DNA of 42,605 bases from NCBI GenBank assembly GCA_009379725.1, contig WHTF01000018.1, positions 1-42,605 on the forward strand, in the 5' to 3' direction. The stretch is from Deltaproteobacteria bacterium. Lineage in GTDB: Bacteria; Desulfobacterota; Binatia; UBA9968. Shown one piece after another: positions 32,469 to 41,697 of the stretch. The position numbers and the translations under genes were made by a program. The notes under the pieces were generated by a model, which was not told the DNA's origin, ran no database searches, and worked only from the letters and a program-made list of their open reading frames with translations. How positions within the stretch are numbered: position 1 is the first letter of the stretch; every line of letters starts with the position of its first letter.

Positions 32469-34712
32469 TTGGCATTTCGCACCATAGGAAAAACTCTGCC
32501 CCGCATCGAGGGCGAAGGGAAAGTCACCGGTCAAACTAAATACGCGGCAGACTTGCCGTTTGAAAATTTATTGTGGGCTAAAGTTTTCCGCGCTTCGGTG
32601 CCGCACGCGCGGATCGTCAATATTGATACCTCCAAGGCAAAGGCTTTGAAAGGCGTGCGCGCTGTGCTGACCGGCGCGGATGTCAAAGACATCTACGTCG
32701 GCACGCGCGTGAAGGACCAACCGGTCTTGGCTTACGATAAAGTTAGGATGGGCGGGGACGCGGTGGCGGCAGTGGCGGCCGATAGTGAGGAGATCGCCGA
32801 AGAGGCGATTGGACTGATCGATGTTGAGTATGAAGATCTCCCTTACATCGAAGATCCGGTCGAAGCGTTGAAACCCAGCGCCCCACTGATTCACGACGAC
32901 CGCGGCAGATATAAAAACGCGCCAAAATTGCCGGAAGGTGTTTCGCCGCACAACCTGCAGTCCTATGTGTTGTGGAAAAACGGCGACGTCGAAGCCGGTT
33001 TCCAGAAGGCGGCACGAGTATTCGAGCATACTTTCCGCACACCGTTATCTCATCACGGATATATCGAGCCCTGTGCCTGCACGGTGCAGGTTCACGACGA
33101 CGGTAGGGTCGAAGTGTGGGCGTCGAACAAGGGACCCTGGGGGTTGCGCGAACAGATGGCTGAAGACTTCGGCCTGGAGAAAGGAAACATCAAAGTCCAT
33201 ATCGTTAACGTCGGCGGCGACTTCGGGGCTAAGGCATCGTTGATCGACGTGCCGGTGGCTTACTACCTGTCGAAGGCGACCAAGCGGCCGGTAAAGTTGG
33301 TGTTCGACTACACGGACGAGCTTCTCGCCGGCGGCCATCGCCATCCCGCGGTGCTTGCGCTACGAACGGGAGTGGATCAGGACGGACATTTCACCGCCAT
33401 CAAAGCGACTATCCACTTTAGCGGCGGCGCTTATGGCTCGCAGAAAGCCAATCCTCAGGTGACTGTGCTCGGCGGACGACGCCTCGCGAGCATGTATCGA
33501 GTGCCGGCGATCAGCTGCGAGACTTATTGCTCGTATACCAATCAGGTTCCTTGCACTCAAACGCGCACGCCGGGCAGTCCGCAGGTCGTGTTCGCGTTCG
33601 AGTCGCAGGTGGACATCATCGCCAAGGAGATGGGCATCGATGCTCTCGAACTGCGCCGAAGGAATATTCTGCACGATGGCGATGCCAATCCCATGGGTGA
33701 GAAGTGGAGCGATATTCTCATGGGCGAAGTGCTGGAACGCGCGGTCAAAACTGCCGGTTGGAAGAAAAACGGAGCGAAGAAAAACCGCGGCTGGGGGATG
33801 GCGCTCTATGATCGCGGTACGCCGGAAGGGAAAGCGAGCTCGGCATTGACGCTGGAGGCCGATGGCAAGGTCAATATCCTCACCGGCGTGCCCGACGTCG
33901 GTCCCGGCTACTATACCGTCAGTCAGCAAATGGTTTGTGAAACGCTCGGGTTGCCGCCGGAGAAGGTTGGCGTGGACTTCAAAGACACAGATAGCCTGCC
34001 TTTCGATCCCGGCACCGGCGGCAGCAAGCAAACGAATACTTCCGGTCACGCGGTCAATCAGTCTGCGCATGAGGTGCGCGAGAAATTAGTCGCCCTGGCG
34101 GCGCGCGAATTAGGTTGTCAGCCGGATGAGATACGGCAGGAGGGCGGCAAGCTCATCGCGCCCAATAAAAAGTCGACGACAACGCAAAACATGATCGAGC
34201 TGGCTGTAAAAGAAAACGGCGGCCCGGTCTTTCACCTAACCAATTTTGTCCCCAAGGACATGCCCAAGGTCACTGGCTTCGCCGCGCAAGTGGCTGAGGT
34301 AGAAGTCGATCCGACTACCGGCAGCGTGAAGGTTCTGAATTTGACCACGGCTCACGATACTGGCACGGTGCTCAATCATCTCACGCTCACCGGGCAGATC
34401 GAAGGCGGAATCATTACCGGCCTCGGCTTTGCGCTGATGGAGGAGAACCCGATGATCGATGGCAAGATCGCGACGTTGACAATGGGCGAATCAAAGCTGC
34501 CATGCATTGCCGATGTGCCGCCGCTAAAAACCGTCTTGGTCGAAAGCCCCACAGGTCCGACACCGTTCGGCGGTAAAGCCATCGCCGAAAACCCCAACGT
34601 GCCGACAGCGGCGGCAATCGCCAACGCCGTGGCAGATGCCTGCGGCGTACGGATTTTCGACCTGCCGATATCGCCCGAAAAGGTCTATTGGGCATTGCAG
34701 AAGAAAGGATAG
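32469..34712 (+). CDS. Molybdenum hydroxylase large subunit (xanthine dehydrogenase/CoxL-like), orphan
   Basis: 747 residues. The start is a TTG with GGAGGTG just before it. The fold is that of the Moco-binding subunit: N-terminal IGKTLPRIEGEGKVTGQTKYAAD, the GGDFGAKASL loop, TRTPGSPQVVFAFESQVD, and near the end KAIAENPNVPTAAAIANA, in which the Glu is the likely catalytic glutamate (usual form GVGE). It would hydroxylate a heterocycle or aldehyde using water. The FAD and 2Fe-2S subunits are not adjacent, so it must use partners from elsewhere or accept electrons differently. Confidence 0.88.
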   Translation: MAFRTIGKTLPRIEGEGKVTGQTKYAADLPFENLLWAKVFRASVPHARIVNIDTSKAKALKGVRAVLTGADVKDIYVGTRVKDQPVLAYDKVRMGGDAVAAVAADSEEIAEEAIGLIDVEYEDLPYIEDPVEALKPSAPLIHDDRGRYKNAPKLPEGVSPHNLQSYVLWKNGDVEAGFQKAARVFEHTFRTPLSHHGYIEPCACTVQVHDDGRVEVWASNKGPWGLREQMAEDFGLEKGNIKVHIVNVGGDFGAKASLIDVPVAYYLSKATKRPVKLVFDYTDELLAGGHRHPAVLALRTGVDQDGHFTAIKATIHFSGGAYGSQKANPQVTVLGGRRLASMYRVPAISCETYCSYTNQVPCTQTRTPGSPQVVFAFESQVDIIAKEMGIDALELRRRNILHDGDANPMGEKWSDILMGEVLERAVKTAGWKKNGAKKNRGWGMALYDRGTPEGKASSALTLEADGKVNILTGVPDVGPGYYTVSQQMVCETLGLPPEKVGVDFKDTDSLPFDPGTGGSKQTNTSGHAVNQSAHEVREKLVALAARELGCQPDEIRQEGGKLIAPNKKSTTTQNMIELAVKENGGPVFHLTNFVPKDMPKVTGFAAQVAEVEVDPTTGSVKVLNLTTAHDTGTVLNHLTLTGQIEGGIITGLGFALMEENPMIDGKIATLTMGESKLPCIADVPPLKTVLVESPTGPTPFGGKAIAENPNVPTAAAIANAVADACGVRIFDLPISPEKVYWALQKKG

Positions 34713-34757
34713 AACCTTGCCCGCCACATCGATGCACAACACTAACAAACGCCTACC

Positions 34758-35831
34758 TCATCCCGGCGGCAGCGGTCCGCCACCCGTGACTTGCTTGAAC
34801 AGTTCGATAGTCGATGTTTCGCGAGGCAACTCTTTGATCGCTTTATCGATCCCTTCGGCCGTCAGGGGCGACGGGTCATCGCCAACCAGCTTCTTATAAT
34901 CCTTATGGAACTGGGCGTCTTTAAAAACTTTCTTAAACGCCTCTCTCAAGATCGTCACTCGATCCTCGGGAGTCGCCGGCGGAAGAATATAGGGCGAGCC
35001 GACCAGACGAAGAGAGCGGAAAAGCGCGACGAGCTTGCGGTCTCTTTCGGACGCGGCGAGGTCTGAGAGCTCCGGAAGATTGCCAAACTGCGCATGTTTG
35101 TCACCTTTGGGAATCTCCAGTATCGAATGAAAATTGACCAGACCTTTGTCGATAAATTCCGGCGTTCGTTTCGGGATGGTGTCGGCGATGTTCGCTCGCG
35201 CGTCGATCTCGCCCTGCATGAGCGCCGCATCGAGCTGCGGCCCCGAATATCCTGTAATGAAGCTTGGCGTTTTCAAACGCAAGACGTAAGCAAAGAGTCG
35301 TCCTACAATATAAACCGTGTGTCCAACGGATTGGCCGCCGATGCGAAGGTTGGTTTTGGCTCTGAGTTTATCCAGACTGTCGAGCCCGACTTCCTTTTTG
35401 CTCAGAAACACATACTGGGTAGAACTTTCCGGCGAGCCCAGAAAGATCAGTTTGTTGATATCATAACTGACGCCGGTCTCTTTCATCACCGCCGAAGTAA
35501 CGAAAGCGCCTGGAGGAAAACCGACGGTGAGGCCGTCGGGCCGGGCGACCAGGGCCATGTGATTGGCGAGTTTTCGCCCGCCCGCTCCAGGCATAAATTC
35601 TGCGAGGATGGTCGGATCGCCGGGAATATATTTTTTAAGATAGGGAATGAACGCGCGCATGCGCCGATCCGCAGTGCCACCCGGCGGATTGCCGTTGATG
35701 ATCGTCAATGTTTTTCCCTGGTAGAAGGGCGTTTGTGCATGAAGATCGGCCGGTGGGAGTGAAGGGTGGACGATTAGCGTTGTGAGAAAAAATCCTATTG
35801 CCAACCAAAAACTACGATTCTTCTTTATCAT
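34758..35831 (-). CDS. TctC-like periplasmic binding protein (lone)
   Basis: 357 residues from the ATG at 35831, which has GGAGG 6 bases upstream and gives a normal signal peptide (MIKKNRSFWLAIGFF..., cleaved after DLHAQ). The mature protein has the TctC pattern (FYQGKTLTIINGNPPGGTADRRMR; PDGLTVGF; VGSPYILPPATPEDR) of the tripartite tricarboxylate transporter family. It ends GGGPLPPG, like the PGPLPPR end of the two paralogues further right. No TctA/TctB is adjacent, so it may feed the transporter at 38.5-40.6 kb. Confidence 0.87.
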   Translation of the reverse strand: MIKKNRSFWLAIGFFLTTLIVHPSLPPADLHAQTPFYQGKTLTIINGNPPGGTADRRMRAFIPYLKKYIPGDPTILAEFMPGAGGRKLANHMALVARPDGLTVGFPPGAFVTSAVMKETGVSYDINKLIFLGSPESSTQYVFLSKKEVGLDSLDKLRAKTNLRIGGQSVGHTVYIVGRLFAYVLRLKTPSFITGYSGPQLDAALMQGEIDARANIADTIPKRTPEFIDKGLVNFHSILEIPKGDKHAQFGNLPELSDLAASERDRKLVALFRSLRLVGSPYILPPATPEDRVTILREAFKKVFKDAQFHKDYKKLVGDDPSPLTAEGIDKAIKELPRETSTIELFKQVTGGGPLPPG

Positions 35832-35943
35832 GATGGCCTCCGAAACAATGGCGCAGGGTGCTCTCTGTTTTATACGATTCTGTTTTGGAATCAAGGACAA
35901 GCGAACGGAGCGCCGGTAGAAGGATCATGGCGGTAAGCCGATC

Positions 35944-37845
35944 TCAAAAGTACGCAAGCAAGTTCAGCACGTACTCTTGGTTGCGGGAGCGCCGATTATA
36001 TTCAAATCGCAATGCGATGTTTCGATGTAACGTATAGCGATGCTGCGCGGAGAAACGCCACTCGTCCGATTTGTCTCCCAAAGGAAAGTTCAAATAAGTG
36101 CCGGAGAGGGCAAGCTTCCAGCGCTCGGTAATCTCGGCCAGCGCCCCAACGGTCGCGCCGCCGCCGATCCGGTGGTTGCCATTAAAGACGGAACCGAATT
36201 CGCTGGCGAGCTCGGCGAAACCGAAATAAACTTCGCTCTTTAGCAAAGCGCTCTCGGCGGCAAGCCCTAACCCGGTATTGAGGTTGCCAATACGGCAAAA
36301 GCGACATTGGTCGTGGCGGATCGTGTCGAGCCCGGCGTTAATTTTCCATGAGGGGCTTGCAAAAAGACTGTCGACCGGCGACAGAGACAAGATGTCCAAG
36401 AAGGTAAATGTTTCGATTCTTGTATGATTCCTGTGCGCATAGTGTCGTAACGTCAGGCCTAATGCCTCGATCTGCGCGTGGGGCGTATAACCATATTCCG
36501 GATCGAGCAGATCGTGAAACGCCAAGCGGAAATTCGCTTCGTTAAAAAACTCTCCTTCACGCCATCCGAAACCCAATCCGGCTCTCATAGTCTTGTGTCC
36601 CTGATCCGGCGCTCCGGTGACGGGCGTAATCTTGAATGGGGTTGACGCAACCTTGAGCTTGCTGCGCGCAAGCAAAATGGTCTTGTTGAGTAATACAAAA
36701 GGCGCGCTGTCCTTCTCGGTGGCGGCTTTGTACAGAAGATAATCTGACGCGACCTCGAGGACCGCGGCCCGGCGCTGTGGCGGCAAGCGGGCAAACTCCT
36801 GGGACTGAGACAACGAAGGCTCGGCGATCATCTTCGAGAGCCATGTCTGTTCCTCGGTCGAAAGAGCCTCGCGGCCGCGGCGAATTCTCGTGCTCCGCGA
36901 CGGTCGAAAAATTACGTCCTTAACCAACCCGGGTTTGCCGGCGATCATGCGCATTCCATCGGAGGGAAAGGTATAGAACCAGAACCGTTCCGCCAGCCGA
37001 AGCTCCTCATCGGCGACATCCAGAAGAGACAAAATGTGATAGGCGCAATTTTCTTTGAAATAAAAATAATCGAAGGAGGCGTTGCCCAGCTCCCAAGCGT
37101 GCATCAGCAGCCGCTGCAGTTGATCCTGTGTGAGATTGAGTCGGTATTCCCAGATGTCCCGATTTTCGAAATCACCGTACTCCCTGGCTTTGATGTAGTA
37201 GGGATGCGTGGAGAAATATCCTTTGAACCCCCCTGTCACGCCTAACGCGGCGAAGATAAGGCCATTGTCGGTGGTGACATCCGCGGCGTAATTGATCGTA
37301 TAGGCGAGAATGCGCGTCCGGTCGGTTTGGTCTTTTTGATCGACGCGCAGCAACAGGTGGCCGAACATCGACGAAGGGTTATTCATAAACGCGGATGGAA
37401 AGATGACCGTGATCGAGGCGGGATTGAGCTCGGCAAGCCACGCTTGAAACCTGTCACAGGGCTGTCGCGGCAAACGGCTCTCGTCGATGGCCAAGGCTGC
37501 CTTCAGCCAATGATAGCGGGCGATGAACGCGCAGCGCCCCGGCTGGCGTGAACGGCCGACGAGTTCGGTCGAGAAGAACTGAGCCAGAGTAGCGTGCAAC
37601 TCCGCTTCAGGATCGGTCTTTCCATTGGGCGCTAGAAAAAATCCAGCTTCGTCGGCTTCGCTTTCAGAGCCGCCAATGGTTGAACGGTAATGCAGCAGCA
37701 GATGCCAATAGCGCTGATCGTGCAGCGCCATCGCCTTAGCGCGCTGAATGAGCTGTTGAAGGTAAGACTGAGCGCCGTCCTGGGCGCCGGCTGCGTTTGG
37801 AAAAAAACACAGGACCAAGAGAGCGATGCTTAGGATTGCTGCCAA
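35944..37845 (-). CDS. DUF4105 (Lnb-type) envelope protein with C-terminal barrel
   Basis: 633 residues starting at a TTG (37845). A signal peptide (AAILSIALLVLCFFPNAAGA) is followed by the DUF4105 domain (about 100-330), which holds the family's probable catalytic histidine in MFGHLLLRVDQ and cysteine in KENCAYHILSLLD. The rest is beta-rich and ends in a terminal Phe (LNLLAYF), typical of outer-membrane barrels. In Gram-positives DUF4105 proteins (Lnb) transfer an acyl chain on lipoproteins; here the role is unknown. There is no room for a ribosome binding site before the TTG, because a terminator ends only 3 bases upstream. Confidence 0.8.
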   Translation of the reverse strand: MAAILSIALLVLCFFPNAAGAQDGAQSYLQQLIQRAKAMALHDQRYWHLLLHYRSTIGGSESEADEAGFFLAPNGKTDPEAELHATLAQFFSTELVGRSRQPGRCAFIARYHWLKAALAIDESRLPRQPCDRFQAWLAELNPASITVIFPSAFMNNPSSMFGHLLLRVDQKDQTDRTRILAYTINYAADVTTDNGLIFAALGVTGGFKGYFSTHPYYIKAREYGDFENRDIWEYRLNLTQDQLQRLLMHAWELGNASFDYFYFKENCAYHILSLLDVADEELRLAERFWFYTFPSDGMRMIAGKPGLVKDVIFRPSRSTRIRRGREALSTEEQTWLSKMIAEPSLSQSQEFARLPPQRRAAVLEVASDYLLYKAATEKDSAPFVLLNKTILLARSKLKVASTPFKITPVTGAPDQGHKTMRAGLGFGWREGEFFNEANFRLAFHDLLDPEYGYTPHAQIEALGLTLRHYAHRNHTRIETFTFLDILSLSPVDSLFASPSWKINAGLDTIRHDQCRFCRIGNLNTGLGLAAESALLKSEVYFGFAELASEFGSVFNGNHRIGGGATVGALAEITERWKLALSGTYLNFPLGDKSDEWRFSAQHRYTLHRNIALRFEYNRRSRNQEYVLNLLAYF

Positions 37846-37848
37846 AGG

Positions 37849-37880
37849 AAAAAAGAGCCCCGGCCGTATGGCCGGGGCTC
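37849..37880 (-). terminator. Perfect intrinsic terminator between DUF3015 and DUF4105
   Basis: An 11-bp perfect stem (GAGCCCCGGCC with GGCCGGGGCTC), 4-base loop and a run of six Us on the minus strand. It lies between the DUF3015 stop codon and the DUF4105 start. Confidence 0.9.
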
Positions 37881-37889
37881 GTAGATGGA

Positions 37890-38399
37890 CTACTTCTGGC
37901 TGTTAGCAAGAAGCGGATGGGAAGCCATGGCATTGTTTAACGCCTTGAGCATCGCCGCCGGAGTAGATTCGCCGGACTGAATCATACTCTGGTATTGCAG
38001 TTGTGCGAGAGCGTAGAACTCCGAGCGATTTTCCTGAGGAATGTTCATCAGTTCCGCCAGCGAGCTCAAGTGTTCACCGTCTCCCTTGGCCATATCTTGA
38101 GAAAGGTTCTCAAAATTAAGCGCCGCGAAGACACTGGTCTTGTGCTCCGACATAATCACGCCGTTATTGGTGCAGCCGGAAGTCCCGAAGCTGATGCCGA
38201 AGGTTTGGCTGCCGAAGGTGCCGTTAGTCGTCGACTGCATCACTTGCGGCGCGATGTCCTTCTGATTCTGATACTCCGACCAAGCAAGTTTTCCGAGGCC
38301 GCAACCCGGCCCCGTGTCCGGGTTTGGTGCCGCCCAAACCTGTGTCGCATACAGCGGTAACAGAGCGGCGCCCAATAGAAGCCATTGTTTTTTGATCAT
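37890..38399 (-). CDS. DUF3015 secreted protein
   Basis: 169 residues with signal peptide (MIKKQWLLLGAALLPLYATQVWA). The mature part carries NPDTGPGCGLGKLAW and SGCTNNGVIM, a conserved cysteine pair of the DUF3015 family, and a helical C-terminal half. Such proteins are periplasmic and are often encoded next to DUF4105 genes (recalled association), as seen here. Strong ribosome binding site GAGGAGG. A perfect terminator follows. Confidence 0.85.
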   Translation of the reverse strand: MIKKQWLLLGAALLPLYATQVWAAPNPDTGPGCGLGKLAWSEYQNQKDIAPQVMQSTTNGTFGSQTFGISFGTSGCTNNGVIMSEHKTSVFAALNFENLSQDMAKGDGEHLSSLAELMNIPQENRSEFYALAQLQYQSMIQSGESTPAAMLKALNNAMASHPLLANSQK

Positions 38400-38558
38400 G
38401 ACGTTTCCTCCTCTTAGGTTTTAATCTCAAATGTAACTTGAAGAACATATCCAAGCAACTAGGGTTGATGAAAAATGTGCATTAAAACTCCCCTTGCTTT
38501 GTCTTTTTAGCAAAGGAGTCGCTAAAGAACGAGTCCGCAGGAACGTTTACCTTAAAGC

Positions 38559-39032
38559 CTAATAGCCGATCAGAATCCCGGGCGGCCAACGCGTCTCGAG
38601 GGTATATTCGAAGAGACCCCAAATGATCCCATAGGTGCAAACGCCCATAATCAGAGAGGTACGCAGGTTTTCTCTGCCGTCCACCAGGGCATAAAGAAAA
38701 ACCAAAATCGGCAGGCTGTAAACGATGCCTATAAGCCAGATGGTAATCGCGCCACCGATAAACCAGGCAAAAAATAGCAAGGTGCGCCGGAGCTCGGTTT
38801 TAGCGTCCAACTTGATATTGTGGGTCTCGTCCATCTCGATTCCTTCAGCAGTATTCTCCTGACGCTTCTCCCAGCCCGTGGCATCGCGGTAAAGCTGAAC
38901 CAGCGAGAGTATCAGGCCGGGTATTGCGACAACATACACGGGCATGAGCTTCGCTATATAAGGCCAATGCCAACCCCAATAGGTTGCGCCGGCAAAGGCG
39001 GCAACCATGAACAAGGTAAAGTTAGCTGTCAT
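38559..39032 (-). CDS. tctB: Tripartite tricarboxylate transporter small subunit TctB-like
   Basis: 157 residues with four hydrophobic helices in pairs (about 1-20, 28-45, 80-110, 125-145) and a charged cytoplasmic loop between, as in TctB. It pairs with TctA in the inner membrane to import carboxylates using the ion gradient. The ATG at 39032 is chosen because AAGGA lies 6 bases before it; another ATG lies two codons earlier. It overlaps the end of tctA by 11 bases, showing coupling. Confidence 0.85.
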   Translation of the reverse strand: MTANFTLFMVAAFAGATYWGWHWPYIAKLMPVYVVAIPGLILSLVQLYRDATGWEKRQENTAEGIEMDETHNIKLDAKTELRRTLLFFAWFIGGAITIWLIGIVYSLPILVFLYALVDGRENLRTSLIMGVCTYGIIWGLFEYTLETRWPPGILIGY

Positions 39033-40560
39033 CTTCATTCCTTAAAATGTCTTTGCGCGCTGCCGCTGGTAGTTTAGCCGCGCTTTTCATCCTGCCGCGC
39101 ACGGCGAAAAAGAACGACGTCGAAGACAGTATCAGCAGCGCGACGACTCCAGGCCGCGTGAGCCAGCTAAAGCCGTAGCTCGCCATGGATCGATAGAGAT
39201 AGGTCTCCAGTAAGCTACCTAGAACAAGGCCGAGAATCAGGGCCGGGCGGGGATAGCCAAAGCGCCGCATGAAATAACCAATGATGCCGAAAACCACGAC
39301 CGTTAGAAGATCCGCCGGATCCCGGGTGACGCTAAAGGCTCCCATGAGGACAAAGACAAATATCGTCGGGACCATGATTGAGTAACGCACCTGGGCAAGC
39401 TTGGCGAGCTGGCTGGCAAGACTGAAGCCGACCAGAGTTCCAATGATTCCGGAGATGCCCTGAATCCAGACTACGCTGTAAATGATCTCCGGATTTTTTT
39501 TGATTAGTTCCGGTCCGGGCAGATATCCCCAGGCCAGCAGAGCGACGATAAAAAGCGCCGTGACAACTCCCTGCGGAAAGCCAAGCAGTAACGTCGTCAC
39601 CAGATCGCCGCCATCCTTGGCGTCGTTGGCGCTTTCGGGAGCGATGACGCCGCGGACGTCACCCTGGCCAAAACGCGCGCCGCCGTCCTTACTGCTCTGG
39701 GCCGCATGGCCGTAGGCGAGCCAGTCCACCACGGAAGACCCGATCCCGGGCACAATTCCTACCCAAACGCCGAGAAAGCTACAGCGCACCACCAACCACC
39801 ATTCCCGCAGCGTATCCTTCACGCCATCGAGGAGCTTTCCCGTCAACGGGGCGGGCTGCTGCTCGACGCCGAGTTTCTTAACGGCTAGATCCATGGCTGC
39901 GGGAATGCCGAAGACGCCCAGAGCGATAATACTGATAGAAAGGCCATCTAAAAGATAAGGCTCGTCGAAAACAAAACGCATGATACCGCTCTGCGCTTGC
40001 TGCCCGACTGTTGCCAGGAGCAAGCCGAAACAGGCGGCCATGAGTCCTTTGAGAGGGCGCCGCCCCGCCAACACCGCCACCATGCTGAGACCCCAAAGCA
40101 CTACGACAAAAAGCTCGGGCGATCCCATGAGATAGATGAGGGGTCTAGCCGCTGGAATAGCCAGCGCGAGAGTAAACGTGCCGATGAGGCAACCCATGCC
40201 GCCCGCCATGAACGAGGCTCCCAATGCGCGCCGGGCCTCGCCACGTCTTCCCATGGGATAGCCATCGAGGATCGTCGCCTGGGAGCCGGAGCCTCCCGGT
40301 ATACCGAAGAGTACCGGGAGGTAGGCCGCGCAGATCGCGCTCACCGAGCTTGCGCCGATGAGTAGGGCGATGCCGGTTATCGGTTCCCACTTTATGACCA
40401 CCGGTAACATGATCGCGTATACCAGCGGCATGCCCAAACCTTGCGGCGCCACAGCGGTAAAGGTGCCGATGCTGACTCCGATCAGAAGAGCGAAGAACAC
40501 TTTGAGATGAAGTATGTTTAAAAAGCCTGTGAAGGCCGCGTCTACCAACGAAATTTCCAT
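39022..40560 (-). CDS. tctA: Tripartite tricarboxylate transporter large subunit TctA
   Basis: 512 residues with about 12 membrane helices and the TctA signatures: the N-terminal GVSIGTFTAVAPQGLGMPL segment, the YLPVLFGIPGGSGSQATILDGYP motif (split here around residues 79-101) and the second-half WVGIVPGIGSSVVDWLAYGHA. It forms the transport channel with TctB and receives substrate from TctC. Ribosome binding site AAAGAG. The substrate is unknown; phthalates, citrate and other carboxylates are family precedents. Confidence 0.92.
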   Translation of the reverse strand: MEISLVDAAFTGFLNILHLKVFFALLIGVSIGTFTAVAPQGLGMPLVYAIMLPVVIKWEPITGIALLIGASSVSAICAAYLPVLFGIPGGSGSQATILDGYPMGRRGEARRALGASFMAGGMGCLIGTFTLALAIPAARPLIYLMGSPELFVVVLWGLSMVAVLAGRRPLKGLMAACFGLLLATVGQQAQSGIMRFVFDEPYLLDGLSISIIALGVFGIPAAMDLAVKKLGVEQQPAPLTGKLLDGVKDTLREWWLVVRCSFLGVWVGIVPGIGSSVVDWLAYGHAAQSSKDGGARFGQGDVRGVIAPESANDAKDGGDLVTTLLLGFPQGVVTALFIVALLAWGYLPGPELIKKNPEIIYSVVWIQGISGIIGTLVGFSLASQLAKLAQVRYSIMVPTIFVFVLMGAFSVTRDPADLLTVVVFGIIGYFMRRFGYPRPALILGLVLGSLLETYLYRSMASYGFSWLTRPGVVALLILSSTSFFFAVRGRMKSAAKLPAAARKDILRNEDDS

Positions 40561-40607
40561 ATCGACTCTTTCTCGCGCGTGCTCTTATCTTTTCTTGAAA
40601 AAACTCT

Positions 40608-41660
40608 CTACCGTGGCGGCAGCGGGCCTGGTCCCGCGAACTTTTGCAGCATATCGATCGTCTCGGCGTCACGCGGGATCTCGGCGATCACTTTCCTCAA
40701 TTCCGCCGGTCCCAGAGGTGATGCGTCGTCGGCAACTATTTTTTTAAAATAGGGAGCAAACTCAGGATCTTTGAAGGTTTTGCGCATTGCCTCTTCAAGG
40801 ATCGCAACCCTATCCTTAGGTGTTCCCGGAGGCAGAATATAAGGCGAACCTACGCCGCGGAAGGCGCGCCACAACGTGATGAGTTTTTTTTCTGTTTCGG
40901 TCTTGGCAAAGGTGCCGATCTCCGGCAGATGCCCTAGCCGGGGGTGTTTATCCCCCACGGGAACTTCCATAATGGCATGGAAATTCATCACGCCTTTGTC
41001 GAACCAGTCCGGATTACGGCGCAGCACCGACGTTGCGTTATTGGCTCTGGCATCGAGCTCGCCGTTGACCAGGGCGACGTCCGCTTCGCGGGAAGTGTAA
41101 CCCGCGATAAACTTCGGGTCCTTGAAATTCAGAAAGTAAGCAAAAAGTCTCCCCGCTACATAGGAAACATGTCCAACCGTCTGAGCGCCAATCCTGATCC
41201 CAGATTTGGCCGCGAGTTTTTTCGAATTATCGAGCCCAAGTTCCTTTCGCGTATAAATAACATAGTGGTTTTCGCTTTCGGGCGTGCCGAGATAAATAAA
41301 TTTATCGATATCGTAGGAGATGCCTTTTTCGCGCATCACGGCAAGCCCGATGATTGCTCCACTGGCGGCGCCGATGGTGAGGCCGTCCGGCGCAACGGAA
41401 CTATACATGTGATTGGCGCCCTTGCGACCGCCGCCGCCGTCCATATATTGAATCACCACGGTTGGATTTCCGGGAATATGTTTTTTCAAGAAGGGCAGCA
41501 TGGCCTTTACCCGGAGATCTCCGGTTCCTCCCGGAGCCGTGGTTGCGACCAGCGTAACCGTTTTACCGGCATAAAAATTATTTTGCGAATAGGCGTTGAC
41601 CGCGAATAGCCCGATCGAACCAGCGATAGTCAATATCATTAATTTCATTCTTCTTATCAT
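40608..41660 (-). CDS. TctC-like binding protein 1 (tandem paralogue)
   Basis: 350 residues with signal peptide (MIRRMKLMILTIAGSIGLFAVNAYS). The binding domain begins NFYAGKTVTLVATTAPGGTGDLR, and the DGGGGRKGANHMYSSVAPDG and GSPYILPPGTPKDR blocks fit TctC. Strong ribosome binding site GGGAGGT. It ends 48 bases before tctA on the same strand. The next gene upstream encodes a near copy, so the pair is a recent tandem duplication. Confidence 0.9.
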   Translation of the reverse strand: MIRRMKLMILTIAGSIGLFAVNAYSQNNFYAGKTVTLVATTAPGGTGDLRVKAMLPFLKKHIPGNPTVVIQYMDGGGGRKGANHMYSSVAPDGLTIGAASGAIIGLAVMREKGISYDIDKFIYLGTPESENHYVIYTRKELGLDNSKKLAAKSGIRIGAQTVGHVSYVAGRLFAYFLNFKDPKFIAGYTSREADVALVNGELDARANNATSVLRRNPDWFDKGVMNFHAIMEVPVGDKHPRLGHLPEIGTFAKTETEKKLITLWRAFRGVGSPYILPPGTPKDRVAILEEAMRKTFKDPEFAPYFKKIVADDASPLGPAELRKVIAEIPRDAETIDMLQKFAGPGPLPPR

Positions 41661-41697
41661 CGATTACCTCCCTTAAAATAAAATAATTCATGCAATT

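Noticed and set aside
33360-34070. 236-codon minus-strand frame
   Set aside because: Shadow of the molybdenum-subunit gene, which has a continuous and well-matched frame.
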